Origin: Neorhizobium galegae
Lineage (GTDB): Bacteria; Pseudomonadota; Alphaproteobacteria; Rhizobiales; Rhizobiaceae
Reading direction: 5' to 3'
Length of the DNA stretch: 64,000 nt
Assembly (NCBI RefSeq): GCF_017877055.1
Contig: NZ_JAGIPG010000001.1
Coordinates: 1-64,000, forward strand
The notes beneath the pieces are model-generated. The model saw only the letters and a list, made by a program, of their open reading frames with translations, made no database searches and was not told the DNA's origin. Below, in pieces: positions 53,259-61,903 of this stretch. The translations under genes were made by a program, and so were the position numbers. Positions within the stretch are counted from its first letter, which is position 1. Each line of letters starts with the position of its first letter.

Positions 53259-55510
53259 GCTGCGTTCCTTTCCCGGGTTCTCACACCTTTGGCGACGGGG
53301 CGGCCGCGATCTTTACCGAATTGGTTCGCCATCAGTTCGGTGATGTCGTCCTCCCAGCGCTGGGTGTGCAGCCATGAATTGTATTGGCTTGCAACGCCGC
53401 GCATGTAGTCCTGGCTGCGGCGGATCGAGCGGCGCTCGAAATGATAGAGGCACGCTGCCGGCTCGTATGCTATCCGGAGACCGAGGCGACGGATCTTGAG
53501 GCACAGGTCGCTGTCCTCGTAGTCGCCGATCACGTAGTCCTCGGTGAAGCCGCCAACGCGCTCGTAGGTGTCCCTGCGAGCCACGAGACAAGCGCCGGTA
53601 ACGCCGGGGACGTCGCGGGCATGTTGCGCAGGCGCATAGTCGCCGGGCATGCCCTTGTGAAAATGGTGGTTCAGCCAGATCCCGCGCTGGTCGCGGCCGA
53701 AATACAGCCCGGCATGCTGCAGCGATCCGTCTTCGAAGATCAGTTTCGGGCCGACGGCACCCAGCTTGCCGTTTTCCAGCAGCTCCCGCGACAACACCTG
53801 CAGCCAGCCCGGCGCGCAAGGCACGACATCCGAATTGAGCATGACCAGTATGGCGCCGCGTGCAAAACGTGCGCCGGCATTGCAGGCACGCGCATAACCG
53901 CCGTTGCGGTTCATGACGACCAGTTTCATCGGCAGCCCGTGCAGAAGGTGCAGGCCGCCCAGCATGTGTTCCGTCTCGTCCTGGATTTCCGGTGAATCGA
54001 GGACATAGATGACCTCCGCGTTGGCTGCGAGCCACGGATCGGTGGCCATCCCCGACAGTTGGAAGCGCAGGAAATCGAGAACCTTGTAGAGAGGCACGAC
54101 GATGGAGACGAGGGGTGCGCTTTTGGGGAGGCTGTAATCCTTCGTGCTGTCCACCTCTATGGTCCTGCCCAATCGTCGTTCTATGTCCTGCAGGGCAGGG
54201 GCGAGGATCGTGCGGAAGGCACCATCGACCGCATGCTGTGGCGGCACGGCGCGCAAAAGATGGTTTCGTTGTGTCGCGGGATCGAAAGGCTGCGGCGAGG
54301 GTATCAGCGGCCTGACCGCTCCCGAGGCAAGGCGCATCTGAAATCGCGGCTGTAGAAGCGGCCCGGGGGACTCCGACAGCGGCACCCAGGCAACGAAACC
54401 GGTCACATCGGTCTTGCTCTTCTCATCCTTGCCCTGCGCCCATGCCGGAAATTCGTAGCTGTTGCCGTCGAGCGGCACGGCCGTGCCGTCCTCCTTGACG
54501 TAGTCGATACCGGCGAACGCGGATGACGGCGCATGGAACCAGCCGCCCGCCAGCAGGCCGCCGTCGAGCGCGAGCGCGAGATCGACCTCGCCGGATGGAT
54601 GCATCGACGACTTGGCGATCCGGCTTGTCGCCAGCGGTGCGCGAACTTGAAGGTCGATCGCCGTGGCGGCGCCGCTTTCCGGCAGTGCGGCGAGCTGCCG
54701 GACGATCATTTCGCGCAGTTCCACCGCCTCGGGGTTTTTGCCCCACCAGCTCTGAAGGCTGGGATAGCGAGGCCCACCCTCAGCAAGCTGACGAATGGCG
54801 ACGCCGTTTTTGCTCAGCAGGACGATCAGAAACGGAGGGGAAGGGGAAGGCGCCTCCGCGATGAAATGGCAGGATTGCAGGCTGTTTTTCGCGTTGCGTC
54901 CGAGCACAAGCCTTACGGCCATGCGTGTAATCGAGGCTGTTCCGATCGCATAGATCGCTGTGATGTCGCCGAGATCCGGATTGATAGCCGTCTCGATCAG
55001 ATGGCGTCCTTGCGCAATCTGGCAGACGATGCTGGCGGACTGCGGTTCGGGCACGAGCGCGTGAAGGGCGTCTTCGACCACCATGTTGAAAAGATGGTCG
55101 CTGGCGATGCGGAAGGCGCTTCGCCACACGGTCAGCAGGTTGTTGACGAACTTGATGCGGGCATCCGGCGCGAGATCCGCGAACAGTGCCTCCACATCGA
55201 GGGGCGCGAGCATGCGCGCCGGCTGCATCACGATGGTCTCGGCGGTGCTGCCGTGTTCCGTGCAAATGCCCACACTCACCGGCTGTTTTTCCGGTCTCAT
55301 CGCCCAGAACATACGGTGTCTTCCATCGCCAAGCGGCAGCATCATGCTGACAAGCGGTACCGGCGACCGGTCCATGGACAACAGGCACTTCGTGGTGGCG
55401 GGAAGGGACGGGGGAAGGTCCCAGATAAGGACGGCCAGGTCCGCGCCGAGCCGAAAGATCTTTGCGTTTCTGAAAACGCCAGTGGCGTCTGTCGATTCGT
55501 CGAACGTCAC
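53255..55510 (-). CDS. large GT2-type glycosyltransferase
   Basis: The 751-residue protein has a long N-terminal region of unknown type, a GWxxDP-like piece (LALDGGLLAGGWFHAP, about residue 325) and a C-terminal GT2 domain (about residues 480-751): VSIVVPLYKVLDFL, VVMNRNGGYARACNAGA, the DxD-type LNSDVVPCAPGWL, GVTGACLVARRDTYERVGGF and the ED motif GDYEDSDLCLKIRRLG. It starts with a GTG at 55510 behind GAGGGG. It lies 65 bases downstream of the RTX gene and is probably the second gene of that unit. Confidence 0.85.
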   Translation of the reverse strand: MTFDESTDATGVFRNAKIFRLGADLAVLIWDLPPSLPATTKCLLSMDRSPVPLVSMMLPLGDGRHRMFWAMRPEKQPVSVGICTEHGSTAETIVMQPARMLAPLDVEALFADLAPDARIKFVNNLLTVWRSAFRIASDHLFNMVVEDALHALVPEPQSASIVCQIAQGRHLIETAINPDLGDITAIYAIGTASITRMAVRLVLGRNAKNSLQSCHFIAEAPSPSPPFLIVLLSKNGVAIRQLAEGGPRYPSLQSWWGKNPEAVELREMIVRQLAALPESGAATAIDLQVRAPLATSRIAKSSMHPSGEVDLALALDGGLLAGGWFHAPSSAFAGIDYVKEDGTAVPLDGNSYEFPAWAQGKDEKSKTDVTGFVAWVPLSESPGPLLQPRFQMRLASGAVRPLIPSPQPFDPATQRNHLLRAVPPQHAVDGAFRTILAPALQDIERRLGRTIEVDSTKDYSLPKSAPLVSIVVPLYKVLDFLRFQLSGMATDPWLAANAEVIYVLDSPEIQDETEHMLGGLHLLHGLPMKLVVMNRNGGYARACNAGARFARGAILVMLNSDVVPCAPGWLQVLSRELLENGKLGAVGPKLIFEDGSLQHAGLYFGRDQRGIWLNHHFHKGMPGDYAPAQHARDVPGVTGACLVARRDTYERVGGFTEDYVIGDYEDSDLCLKIRRLGLRIAYEPAACLYHFERRSIRRSQDYMRGVASQYNSWLHTQRWEDDITELMANQFGKDRGRPVAKGVRTRERNAA

Positions 55511-55575
55511 GCGCTACCCCTCTGGATCGGAGTTGCGCGCCCCACGGGAGGAGGCAGGGCGCGCAGAGTTCATGT

Positions 55576-56235
55576 TCAGTGAACAGTGAAGTAGTTCTCG
55601 GGATTGGCATGGATGTCGTCGGCGTCGACATTGACCAATGTGAGCGTATCGCCGTGGCCGAGATCCACGATGACATTGCTGCCGACCTGCGTGACACGCG
55701 AGGCCAGGTCTTCGGGCGAAGACACGTCGAGGCCATTGATGCCCTTGGAGATCTGCAGCAGATCCTCGCCCGCGTTGAAGTCGAGGATGACGTCGTTCCC
55801 GCCGCCGCCGTCGAAGACGAAGACGTCATGGCCGGCGCCGCCTACCAGGACGTCGTTGCCAGCACCGCCATCGATGATGTCGGCACCATCGCCGCCATAA
55901 AGGATGTCGGCGCCCTTGCCGCCGGACAGAAGATCGCTTCCGTGTCCGCCGAGCAGTGTGTCGCTGCCCTTGCCGCCGTACATAAGGTCATCACCCCAGC
56001 CGCCGACGAGGTTGTCATTCCCGTCTTCGCCGTCCAGCAAGTCGCTGCCCTCGCCGCCGAACAGGGAATCATGTCCCTTTCCGCCGAACAGCAGGTCGTC
56101 GCCCTCACCACCGAACACGACGTCGTGCCCGTTGCCGCCGCTCACGAAATCATCGCCCGCATGGGCGCGAATGAAGTCGTTAAAGCGGGAGCCGAACAGG
56201 GCATCGTCATATGCTCCGCCTTCCAATGTGGCCAT
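55576..56235 (-). CDS. small RTX calcium-binding repeat protein, type I secretion substrate
   Basis: The 219-residue, very acidic protein is made almost wholly of GGxGxDxLx nonapeptides (about a dozen, residues about 30-145; e.g. GGEGDDLLF, GGKGHDSLF, GGWGDDLMY). The C-terminal 75 residues (HDVFVFDGGGGNDVILDFNAGEDLLQI, ending ENYFTVH) look like the uncleaved type I secretion signal of serralysin-type proteins. No enzymatic domain is present. Such repeats fold on calcium outside the cell. The exporter genes lie just upstream on the same strand, and palindrome site C is in its promoter. GAGAGG precedes the ATG. Confidence 0.88.
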   Translation of the reverse strand: MATLEGGAYDDALFGSRFNDFIRAHAGDDFVSGGNGHDVVFGGEGDDLLFGGKGHDSLFGGEGSDLLDGEDGNDNLVGGWGDDLMYGGKGSDTLLGGHGSDLLSGGKGADILYGGDGADIIDGGAGNDVLVGGAGHDVFVFDGGGGNDVILDFNAGEDLLQISKGINGLDVSSPEDLASRVTQVGSNVIVDLGHGDTLTLVNVDADDIHANPENYFTVH

Positions 56236-56361
56236 CTGCCTCTCCTCTTCGGATTGATATTCATGCGTCTCGGCGCAGGGTGCGACGATTTCGCACGTGG
56301 ACTGTGCACTGCAAAAAAACCAAGTGCAAGCATGTCGAGAAGCTAAAACGTCATTTATTGA

Positions 56362-56373
56362 GAAATATATTTC
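56362..56373. promoter_or_regulatory. GAAATATATTTC palindrome, copy 1
   Basis: This perfect 12-bp palindrome lies 127 bases before the RTX start, between the gene and site C. The same 12-mer occurs at 61751-61762, four bases after site D. It could be a second operator or part of a promoter. Confidence 0.4.
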
Positions 56374-56451
56374 CCAAATTGAGTCTTATTGGCACGTTGT
56401 TTCGATATTTTCCGGGATCATAAAGTAATATTCATGCATTTTACTTGGAAA

Positions 56452-56472
56452 TAACTTCAAAATTTGAAACAA
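56452..56472. promoter_or_regulatory. palindrome site C (TTCAA-N3-TTGAA)
   Basis: TAACTTCAA-AAT-TTGAAACAA has the perfect core. Read on the minus strand, its inner 16 bases (TTTCAAATTTTGAAGT) equal those of site A. It lies about 217 bases upstream of the RTX gene in an AT-rich gap behind the HlyD-type gene. Confidence 0.65.
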
Positions 56473-56504
56473 TTTCTGCTGTGCAGCATTATTTCATCTG
56501 GAAA

Positions 56505-57905
56505 CTAGTCTTCCCTGAACGCGCGATTGAAGCTCTCGAGGGCAGGGGCAGTAAGGTAGTCGATCGCACGGCGTGACTCGTGGATGATCAGCACTTCGGC
56601 GGGCATGCCGGGATAGAGGCGGACATCGGGGTTTGCCTTGAGGGACGACGGGTCGAGTTTGGCACGCGCGACAAAAAACGCACTGTTTGACTTTTCATCT
56701 ACCGACTGGTCCGCGGCGACGTATGTAATGGCGCCTTCCATCGGCAGGCGGGAGCGTTGATTATAGGCCGTCAACCGGACTTGCGTATGCGAGCCCACGG
56801 CGATGCTGTCGATGTCGCGAGGATTGACGCGCATCTCGACCAGCAGGGGCTCATTTTCCGGAATGATCTCCAGCAGCGGCTGGCCAGGGGTGACCGCGCT
56901 GCCAGGGGTGCGCAGCAAGATGTTGCTGATGATGCCATCCTGCGGTGAGCGAATCTCAAGGCGCCGCAGCACGTCCTTCGACGCGGTGATCTGCTCTTCG
57001 ACATCCGCGAGATCGACGCGTGCCGTGGTGATTTCGCCGGCAATCGTCGATTGAAAATCGCTTTCGATCCCGGTCAACCCAAGCTGCGCGCCCGCTGCGG
57101 CTTTTTCGGCCTGAGCCTTGTTGCCGACGAGTTCCCCCCGTTCCCGCGCAAGCTCGCTTAGCCTGGAATCGATCTCGATGAGTTGCGTGCGGGGTATCGC
57201 GCCCTTTTTCACCAACGTTTCCGTTGCCGCGCGGTGTTCCTTGATGAAACCGATTTGCTGGTCGGCTGCCTGGATCTGGATGCCGAGTGACGATGCATGT
57301 TCGAGATGCTCCTCGATGGTCTTTTGCTGGACCTCGACGCGTCCAACCTTGGTCTCGCGCCGCTTTTCGAAAAATATTGTCTCCGCTCTGACGGCATCGT
57401 CGATTGTAGCGTCCTGGTCGTCGCCGAAATCGCGTGGAAAGCTGATTTGAGGCAGGTCAGCCTGCTCGGCTTTTAATCTGGCCAATTTTGCGATCAGGCC
57501 AATGCGCCGGATTTGGAGCGACTGCAGGCCGGAACGGGCCCGTGTATCCTCCAACTCGATCAGGGGCTGGCCGGCGGCAACCTTGTCGCCCTCCTGAACG
57601 AGCAGTCGGCTCATCACGCCGCCTTCGAAATGGCTGATGGTCTTTCGTTTCGAATCGACGATGACCGTGCCGTTGGCGACCGTCGCGCTGCTGAGCTCGA
57701 CCGAAAAGGCCCAGGCAAAGAATCCACCGAAGGACACCAAGATCGTGGCGAGCCCCGCAATGACAAGACGACGGAGCGGCGAACGGCTGTCGAACTGGTC
57801 GAACTCCAGGTCAGGCGGGCCGACATCCAGCAATACCGGCTGATGCCGCTGGAGGCGGCGTTCGGCGAGATCAGCACGGACCGCGAGGGGATTTTTTTCA
57901 GTCAT
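56505..57905 (-). CDS. HlyD-family periplasmic adaptor of a type I secretion system
   Basis: The 466-residue protein has a cytoplasmic N terminus, one membrane helix (LVIAGLATILVSFGGFFAWAF, about residues 50-70), the lipoyl-type VIVDSKRKTISHFEGGVMSRLLVQEGDKVAAGQPLIEL, a long coiled coil, and the C-terminal RSPQDGIISNILLRTPGSAV and RLYPGMPAEVLI. It links the inner-membrane ABC exporter to an outer-membrane channel (TolC), which is not encoded in this window. The ATG at 57905 overlaps the ABC stop by four bases; a longer upstream frame is inside that gene. Confidence 0.92.
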   Translation of the reverse strand: MTEKNPLAVRADLAERRLQRHQPVLLDVGPPDLEFDQFDSRSPLRRLVIAGLATILVSFGGFFAWAFSVELSSATVANGTVIVDSKRKTISHFEGGVMSRLLVQEGDKVAAGQPLIELEDTRARSGLQSLQIRRIGLIAKLARLKAEQADLPQISFPRDFGDDQDATIDDAVRAETIFFEKRRETKVGRVEVQQKTIEEHLEHASSLGIQIQAADQQIGFIKEHRAATETLVKKGAIPRTQLIEIDSRLSELARERGELVGNKAQAEKAAAGAQLGLTGIESDFQSTIAGEITTARVDLADVEEQITASKDVLRRLEIRSPQDGIISNILLRTPGSAVTPGQPLLEIIPENEPLLVEMRVNPRDIDSIAVGSHTQVRLTAYNQRSRLPMEGAITYVAADQSVDEKSNSAFFVARAKLDPSSLKANPDVRLYPGMPAEVLIIHESRRAIDYLTAPALESFNRAFRED

Positions 57906-59662
57906 ATCGCGGTTACCTCGCGGAGTGATTCGCCCGGTATCGTGGTCGTAACCACGGCCGTTCGCGGTCCGAACTGCGTGATGCGGCCGTTTTCGAGCAC
58001 GAGCAGCTTGTCGGCGACCTGCATGATGGCTTGCCTGTGAGCGATTATGATAACGATGGCGCCGTCGTCGCGCGCGTGCTGGATCGCGCGGATCAAGGCC
58101 CGCTCGCCGATCGAGTCCAGATTTGCGTTCGGCTCGTCGAGCACGATGAGGCGAGGCTGGTTGTAGAGGCAGCGCGCCAACGCTATGCGCTGCCGTTGCC
58201 CGCCGGAAAGGGTCAGATGTCCGTCGCCGACGGGTGTGTCGTAGCCGAGGGGCAGGCGTCCGATCATTTCGTGGATATCGGCCAGACGCGCCGCCTCCAG
58301 CACCTTGTATGGATCGCTGTCCGCCATTCGCCCGATATTTTCTCGAATTGTGCCTTCCAGAAGCGAGACGGATTGCGGCAGATATCCGACCACCTGGCCG
58401 AACGAGCCGCGCTCCCAGAGATAGGTGTTGTTGCCGTCGAGGAAGACGCCGCCGGATGTGGGGCGCAAGATGCCGACCAGCAGGCGCGCGAGTGTCGATT
58501 TGCCGGCCGCGGAAGGACCGATCACGCCCAGAACCTCGCCCGGAGAGACGGAGAAAGAAATGCCCTTGATGATGGGCACATCCAGCCCCGGGGCTGCATA
58601 GACGAGCTTGTCGACCACGATGTCGCCCGACGAATGCGGCGTGGGCATCGTTTGACGGATCGCAAGGTCTGCCTTGAGAAGGGCCTCGATGCGGCGCCAG
58701 CCGGCGATCGCCAGCACCCACTGGCGCCAATTCTCGATGATCGAATCGAAGGGAATCAGGAGGCGCCCGGCAAGAATGCTCGACGCCATCATCGCGCCGG
58801 GCGTGATTTCCTGCTCCAGCACCAGATACGCGCCGGCTGCCAGGGTGATGATCTGGATGGAGTAGCGCAGGGTGCGGGTGATGGACGACATCGCCTTGCT
58901 CCTGCTCCCACTCGTTTCAAAATCGCTGAGAGCCTGCAGTTGAAGGGCGCGCCAACGGGCCGCCAGAGCCGGCAGCATGCCCATCGCCTCGATGGCCTCG
59001 GCATGTCGCAGCGAGGCGCCAATCCTGGATACGGCCTCGATATTCGTTTGGTTCGCTTCCTTGGTGAGTTGGTGCGTCAACATGTATGTCACCAGGCCGC
59101 CGCCAACGAGCAATGCGACGGAGACCGCTCCGATAAGACCAAAAAGCGGATGCAAAAGGAAAAGGGCGCCAAGAAAAATCGGCGACCAGGCAGCGTCCAG
59201 GGGCGCAGTCACCGCGGACGAGGTCAGGAAGCTTCGCAATTCCGCGATGTCCCGAAGTGACTGGGTTGCGCGCGACAGGCCCTGATCGACCGAGGCCTGA
59301 ACGGCGGCGGCAAGGACCGGCATGTTCAGCCGACGCACGAGCGCGCCTCCGATGGCTTGGAACGAGAGTGCACGGATGAATTCCAGAACACCGAGCACCA
59401 CCAGGGCGCCGATGGCCAGGATGATGAGCATGGTGAGCGTGTCCATGCTCTGACTGTTGAGCACCCTGTCATGAACCTGCAGCATGAACAGAGGCATCGT
59501 CAATTGTAATAGGTTGAGGCACACGCTCAGTGCCGCTGCATAAAGCAATCCCGACAGGAATACACGCTTGGCTTGCGATATCAACAATCCAGGGCTGTCC
59601 TGTTTTTTTCCTCCCCGCATTTGCCCCTTGCTTCTTGTCCCATTTTGAACAGTATCGCGCAT
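57902..59662 (-). CDS. type I secretion ABC exporter, PrtD-like
   Basis: The 586-residue protein joins a six-helix membrane domain (FLSGLLYAAALSVCLNLLQL and LFLLHPLFGLIGAVSVALLV) to an ATPase domain with Walker A GPSAAGKST, signature LSGGQRQR and Walker B LIVLDEPNANLDS. It lacks the N-terminal C39-like domain of HlyB, as usual for the PrtD/PrsD branch that exports RTX proteins. It is the natural exporter of the RTX protein at 55576-56235. It is divergent from the MarR-type regulator, with site B between them. Confidence 0.93.
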   Translation of the reverse strand: MRDTVQNGTRSKGQMRGGKKQDSPGLLISQAKRVFLSGLLYAAALSVCLNLLQLTMPLFMLQVHDRVLNSQSMDTLTMLIILAIGALVVLGVLEFIRALSFQAIGGALVRRLNMPVLAAAVQASVDQGLSRATQSLRDIAELRSFLTSSAVTAPLDAAWSPIFLGALFLLHPLFGLIGAVSVALLVGGGLVTYMLTHQLTKEANQTNIEAVSRIGASLRHAEAIEAMGMLPALAARWRALQLQALSDFETSGSRSKAMSSITRTLRYSIQIITLAAGAYLVLEQEITPGAMMASSILAGRLLIPFDSIIENWRQWVLAIAGWRRIEALLKADLAIRQTMPTPHSSGDIVVDKLVYAAPGLDVPIIKGISFSVSPGEVLGVIGPSAAGKSTLARLLVGILRPTSGGVFLDGNNTYLWERGSFGQVVGYLPQSVSLLEGTIRENIGRMADSDPYKVLEAARLADIHEMIGRLPLGYDTPVGDGHLTLSGGQRQRIALARCLYNQPRLIVLDEPNANLDSIGERALIRAIQHARDDGAIVIIIAHRQAIMQVADKLLVLENGRITQFGPRTAVVTTTIPGESLREVTAI

Positions 59663-59815
59663 GGAAATTTGCCTCGAGTTAACGTTAGATCAACCAGTTG
59701 GAGGACGTATTCGTTATAGCTAAACCGAAGGATAGTATTGCTTCTGCCAATCTGGCACATAACGGGGGGGCCGCGCAAGCTAATGGCGATTGGGAGGGAT
59801 GGGCGTAGTCGAATA

Positions 59816-59836
59816 ATACTTCAATTTTTGAAGTAT
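59816..59836. promoter_or_regulatory. palindrome site B (perfect 9-bp arms)
   Basis: ATACTTCAA-TTT-TTGAAGTAT is a perfect inverted repeat of 9-bp arms with a 3-base spacer. It ends 21 bases before the regulator's ATG and lies 154 bases upstream of the divergent exporter start, so one protein bound here could control both. It defines the consensus for sites A, C and D. Confidence 0.75.
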
Positions 59837-59857
59837 TTTCCTGAAACGGAGAGTGGG

Positions 59858-60430
59858 ATGAAAGAAGAAGTTGTGCTTAATTTACCCGTAGAGCTGAACG
59901 GCGAACTAACGGTTCAAATGGGTCAGGCAGCACAGACAGACCCCAGGCATCCTCAGGATGCCGAATTCGGGGACCTCCAACAGATTACGTATTTCGAGCT
60001 TGCTCGCCTCATGGAGCGGGCAACCCGACGGTTCTCGGGCCTGATCCGCGCCGAGCTGACCAAGCTTCGGGTGGACGATATCGGACCGGCACAAGCGATG
60101 ATCCTGCTGGCGATCGGCGATTCGGAACTGTCGGTCGCCGAGCTTCTCGATCGCGGGCATTATGTCGGCTCCAACGTTTCCTACTATCTGAAGCAGCTGG
60201 CCGATGGCGACTACATCGATCGCGTTGCCTCCCAGCGCGACAAGCGGTCAGCACGCATCAAATTGACAGAGAAGGGGCGGCAGCTCAGGGCAAATCTCCG
60301 CGATGCGGCGATGACCTATGAGCGTGCGGTGAAAAGGGGCGACCAGGACCAACAGATGCTTGAGACGGTCTTCCAGACGCTGCACCAGCTCGAACTGGCC
60401 TGGGGCAGCGCCTCGCGGTACGGCGTCTAA
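59858..60430 (+). CDS. MarR-type winged-helix regulator of the glycan/RTX locus
   Basis: The 190-residue protein has a MarR winged helix in the middle: ITYFELARLMERATRRFSGL, then ILLAIGDSELSVAELLDRGHYVGSNVSYYLKQLADGDYI (recognition helix GSNVSYYLKQL) and the wing QRDKRSARIKLTEKG. A 60-residue N-terminal extension is unusual. The ATG at 59858 follows GGAGAGTGGG. Its promoter holds site B, and like sites lie before each unit of the locus, so it is the best candidate to bind them. It is followed by a glycosyltransferase gene 44 bases away. Confidence 0.82.
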   Translation: MKEEVVLNLPVELNGELTVQMGQAAQTDPRHPQDAEFGDLQQITYFELARLMERATRRFSGLIRAELTKLRVDDIGPAQAMILLAIGDSELSVAELLDRGHYVGSNVSYYLKQLADGDYIDRVASQRDKRSARIKLTEKGRQLRANLRDAAMTYERAVKRGDQDQQMLETVFQTLHQLELAWGSASRYGV

Positions 60431-60474
60431 GCGGTGCGTGATGCCGCGCACCTGGCAACGGCGGACTAGACGCG

Positions 60475-61722
60475 ATGCACGTGGCGTTTGTTCATCGACG
60501 GGGTTTCGGTCAGTTCGCGGCCTTGGCCGCTCAGCTCGCGCAGGCGGGCAATGAGGTCAGCCTCATCACCGAGACCATAGACCAGAAGATCCCTTCCGTT
60601 CGCGTCGTTCGACATCGAGCGGAATCGGGCCCGCGCGCCGATCCGCATATGGCCCGACACATGGGGACGCCCGATCACCATGCGCGAATCGGCCATCGCG
60701 TCGCCGAAACGCTCGACGCCATGGCGCGGCAAGGACTGGTGCCCGACGTTGTCGTTGGCCATATCGGCTGGGGAAGCATGATGTTCCTGAAGGACGTGCT
60801 GCCGCAGGTGCCCGCATTGGGGTATTGCGAGTTCTTTTACCGGTCGGAAGGGGCGGACATCGGGTTCGCCCCCGGCGATCTGCCCGATCTGGAGACGCGC
60901 AAGAGGCTGCGGCTGCGCAACATCGCGCAGCTCCTGTCCCTTGAGGCCATCGAGGCCGGCATCAGCCCCACCCATTGGCAGAGAAGTCTCTATCCTGCCG
61001 ACGCCCGGGGGCGCATTTCGGTATGTCACGAGGGGATCGATACGGCGCGGTTTCGACCGGACCCGACAACGTCGGTCACGCTTCCAGACGGACGTGTACT
61101 TAGTGCCGATGGCCCTCCCATCGTCACATTTGTCGCCCGCGACCTTGAGCCGTATCGTGGATTTCCACAGGTTTTGGAGGCTGCCGCAAAGGTTGTGCGC
61201 CAACGCCCCGATGCTTTGTTCGTTTTCGTCGGAGGGGATGGCATCAGTTATGGTGTGCCTCCGCCCGGCGGCGGAGCGTGGAAGGACCATCTCCTCAAAT
61301 CGCTGGATATGCCGCGGGAGAACATCCTCTTTCCCGGAGCGGTGCCGCATTCGGTGTTGCGGCAGCTTTACCAGATCTCGGCCGCGCATCTCTATCTGAC
61401 CTATCCGTTCGTTCTGTCCTGGTCGGTGCTGGAAGCAATGGCCTGCGGCGCCCTGGTCATCGGATCGGACACCGCGCCCGTCCAGGAGGTTATTCGCTCC
61501 GGCCGGAACGGCCTCCTGGTGCCGTTCTTCGATACGGACGCACTCGCTGAGGCCATTCTCGGGGCATTGAAGAATCCGGAACGCCATTTTGGGATGCGTG
61601 CAGCGGCGCGCCGGACAATCGAGGGGCGTTTTCGGCTGGCGGACTGCCTCGATCGACAGCAAAATCTTCTTGAAAAACTGATTGGAAAATCACTTCGCGG
61701 CAATTTGAATGCTGTCGCGTGA
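60475..61722 (+). CDS. GT4-type glycosyltransferase (copy 3)
   Basis: The 415-residue GT-B enzyme begins MHVAFVHRRGFGQFAALAAQLAQ and has IVTFVARDLEPYRGFPQVLEA, VFVGGDGISYG and the donor-site region FVLSWSVLEAMACGALVIGSD. It lacks the Cys insert of the other two GT4 proteins and belongs to a different branch. It is probably cotranscribed with the regulator upstream. Confidence 0.88.
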   Translation: MHVAFVHRRGFGQFAALAAQLAQAGNEVSLITETIDQKIPSVRVVRHRAESGPRADPHMARHMGTPDHHARIGHRVAETLDAMARQGLVPDVVVGHIGWGSMMFLKDVLPQVPALGYCEFFYRSEGADIGFAPGDLPDLETRKRLRLRNIAQLLSLEAIEAGISPTHWQRSLYPADARGRISVCHEGIDTARFRPDPTTSVTLPDGRVLSADGPPIVTFVARDLEPYRGFPQVLEAAAKVVRQRPDALFVFVGGDGISYGVPPPGGGAWKDHLLKSLDMPRENILFPGAVPHSVLRQLYQISAAHLYLTYPFVLSWSVLEAMACGALVIGSDTAPVQEVIRSGRNGLLVPFFDTDALAEAILGALKNPERHFGMRAAARRTIEGRFRLADCLDRQQNLLEKLIGKSLRGNLNAVA

Positions 61723-61725
61723 TTA

Positions 61726-61746
61726 TTACTTTGATTTTTTAAGTAT
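61726..61746. promoter_or_regulatory. palindrome site D (imperfect)
   Basis: TTACTTTGA-TTT-TTTAAGTAT matches site B at 17 of 21 positions, with the outer ACTT/AAGT arms kept and the core weaker. It lies in the AT-rich gap 158 bases before the 493-residue protein gene. Confidence 0.45.
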
Positions 61747-61750
61747 ATAT

Positions 61751-61762
61751 GAAATATATTTC
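61751..61762. promoter_or_regulatory. GAAATATATTTC palindrome, copy 2
   Basis: This perfect 12-bp palindrome follows site D by four bases and is identical to the copy at 56362-56373 in the RTX promoter. Confidence 0.4.
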
Positions 61763-61903
61763 TTTAGATCGGTTGAATTTTCTTATTGTGCACTGCAATG
61801 TTAGTTGTTAGGCTCCCTATCAAGAACGCCGGATGACTTTGATAAAATTTGATTATTCGGCGCTTTTGTTCTTTGTTGCGAGATAATTCTTCAGGGGCCG
61901 CGC

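Noticed and set aside
55620..56200. Dense short DNA repeats resembling a CRISPR or satellite
   Set aside because: They are the coding repeats of the RTX nonapeptides, with irregular third bases and an open frame; no spacers exist.
58031..59260. 409-codon frame on the plus strand
   Set aside because: It is antisense to the PrtD-like exporter gene and has no recognisable domain.
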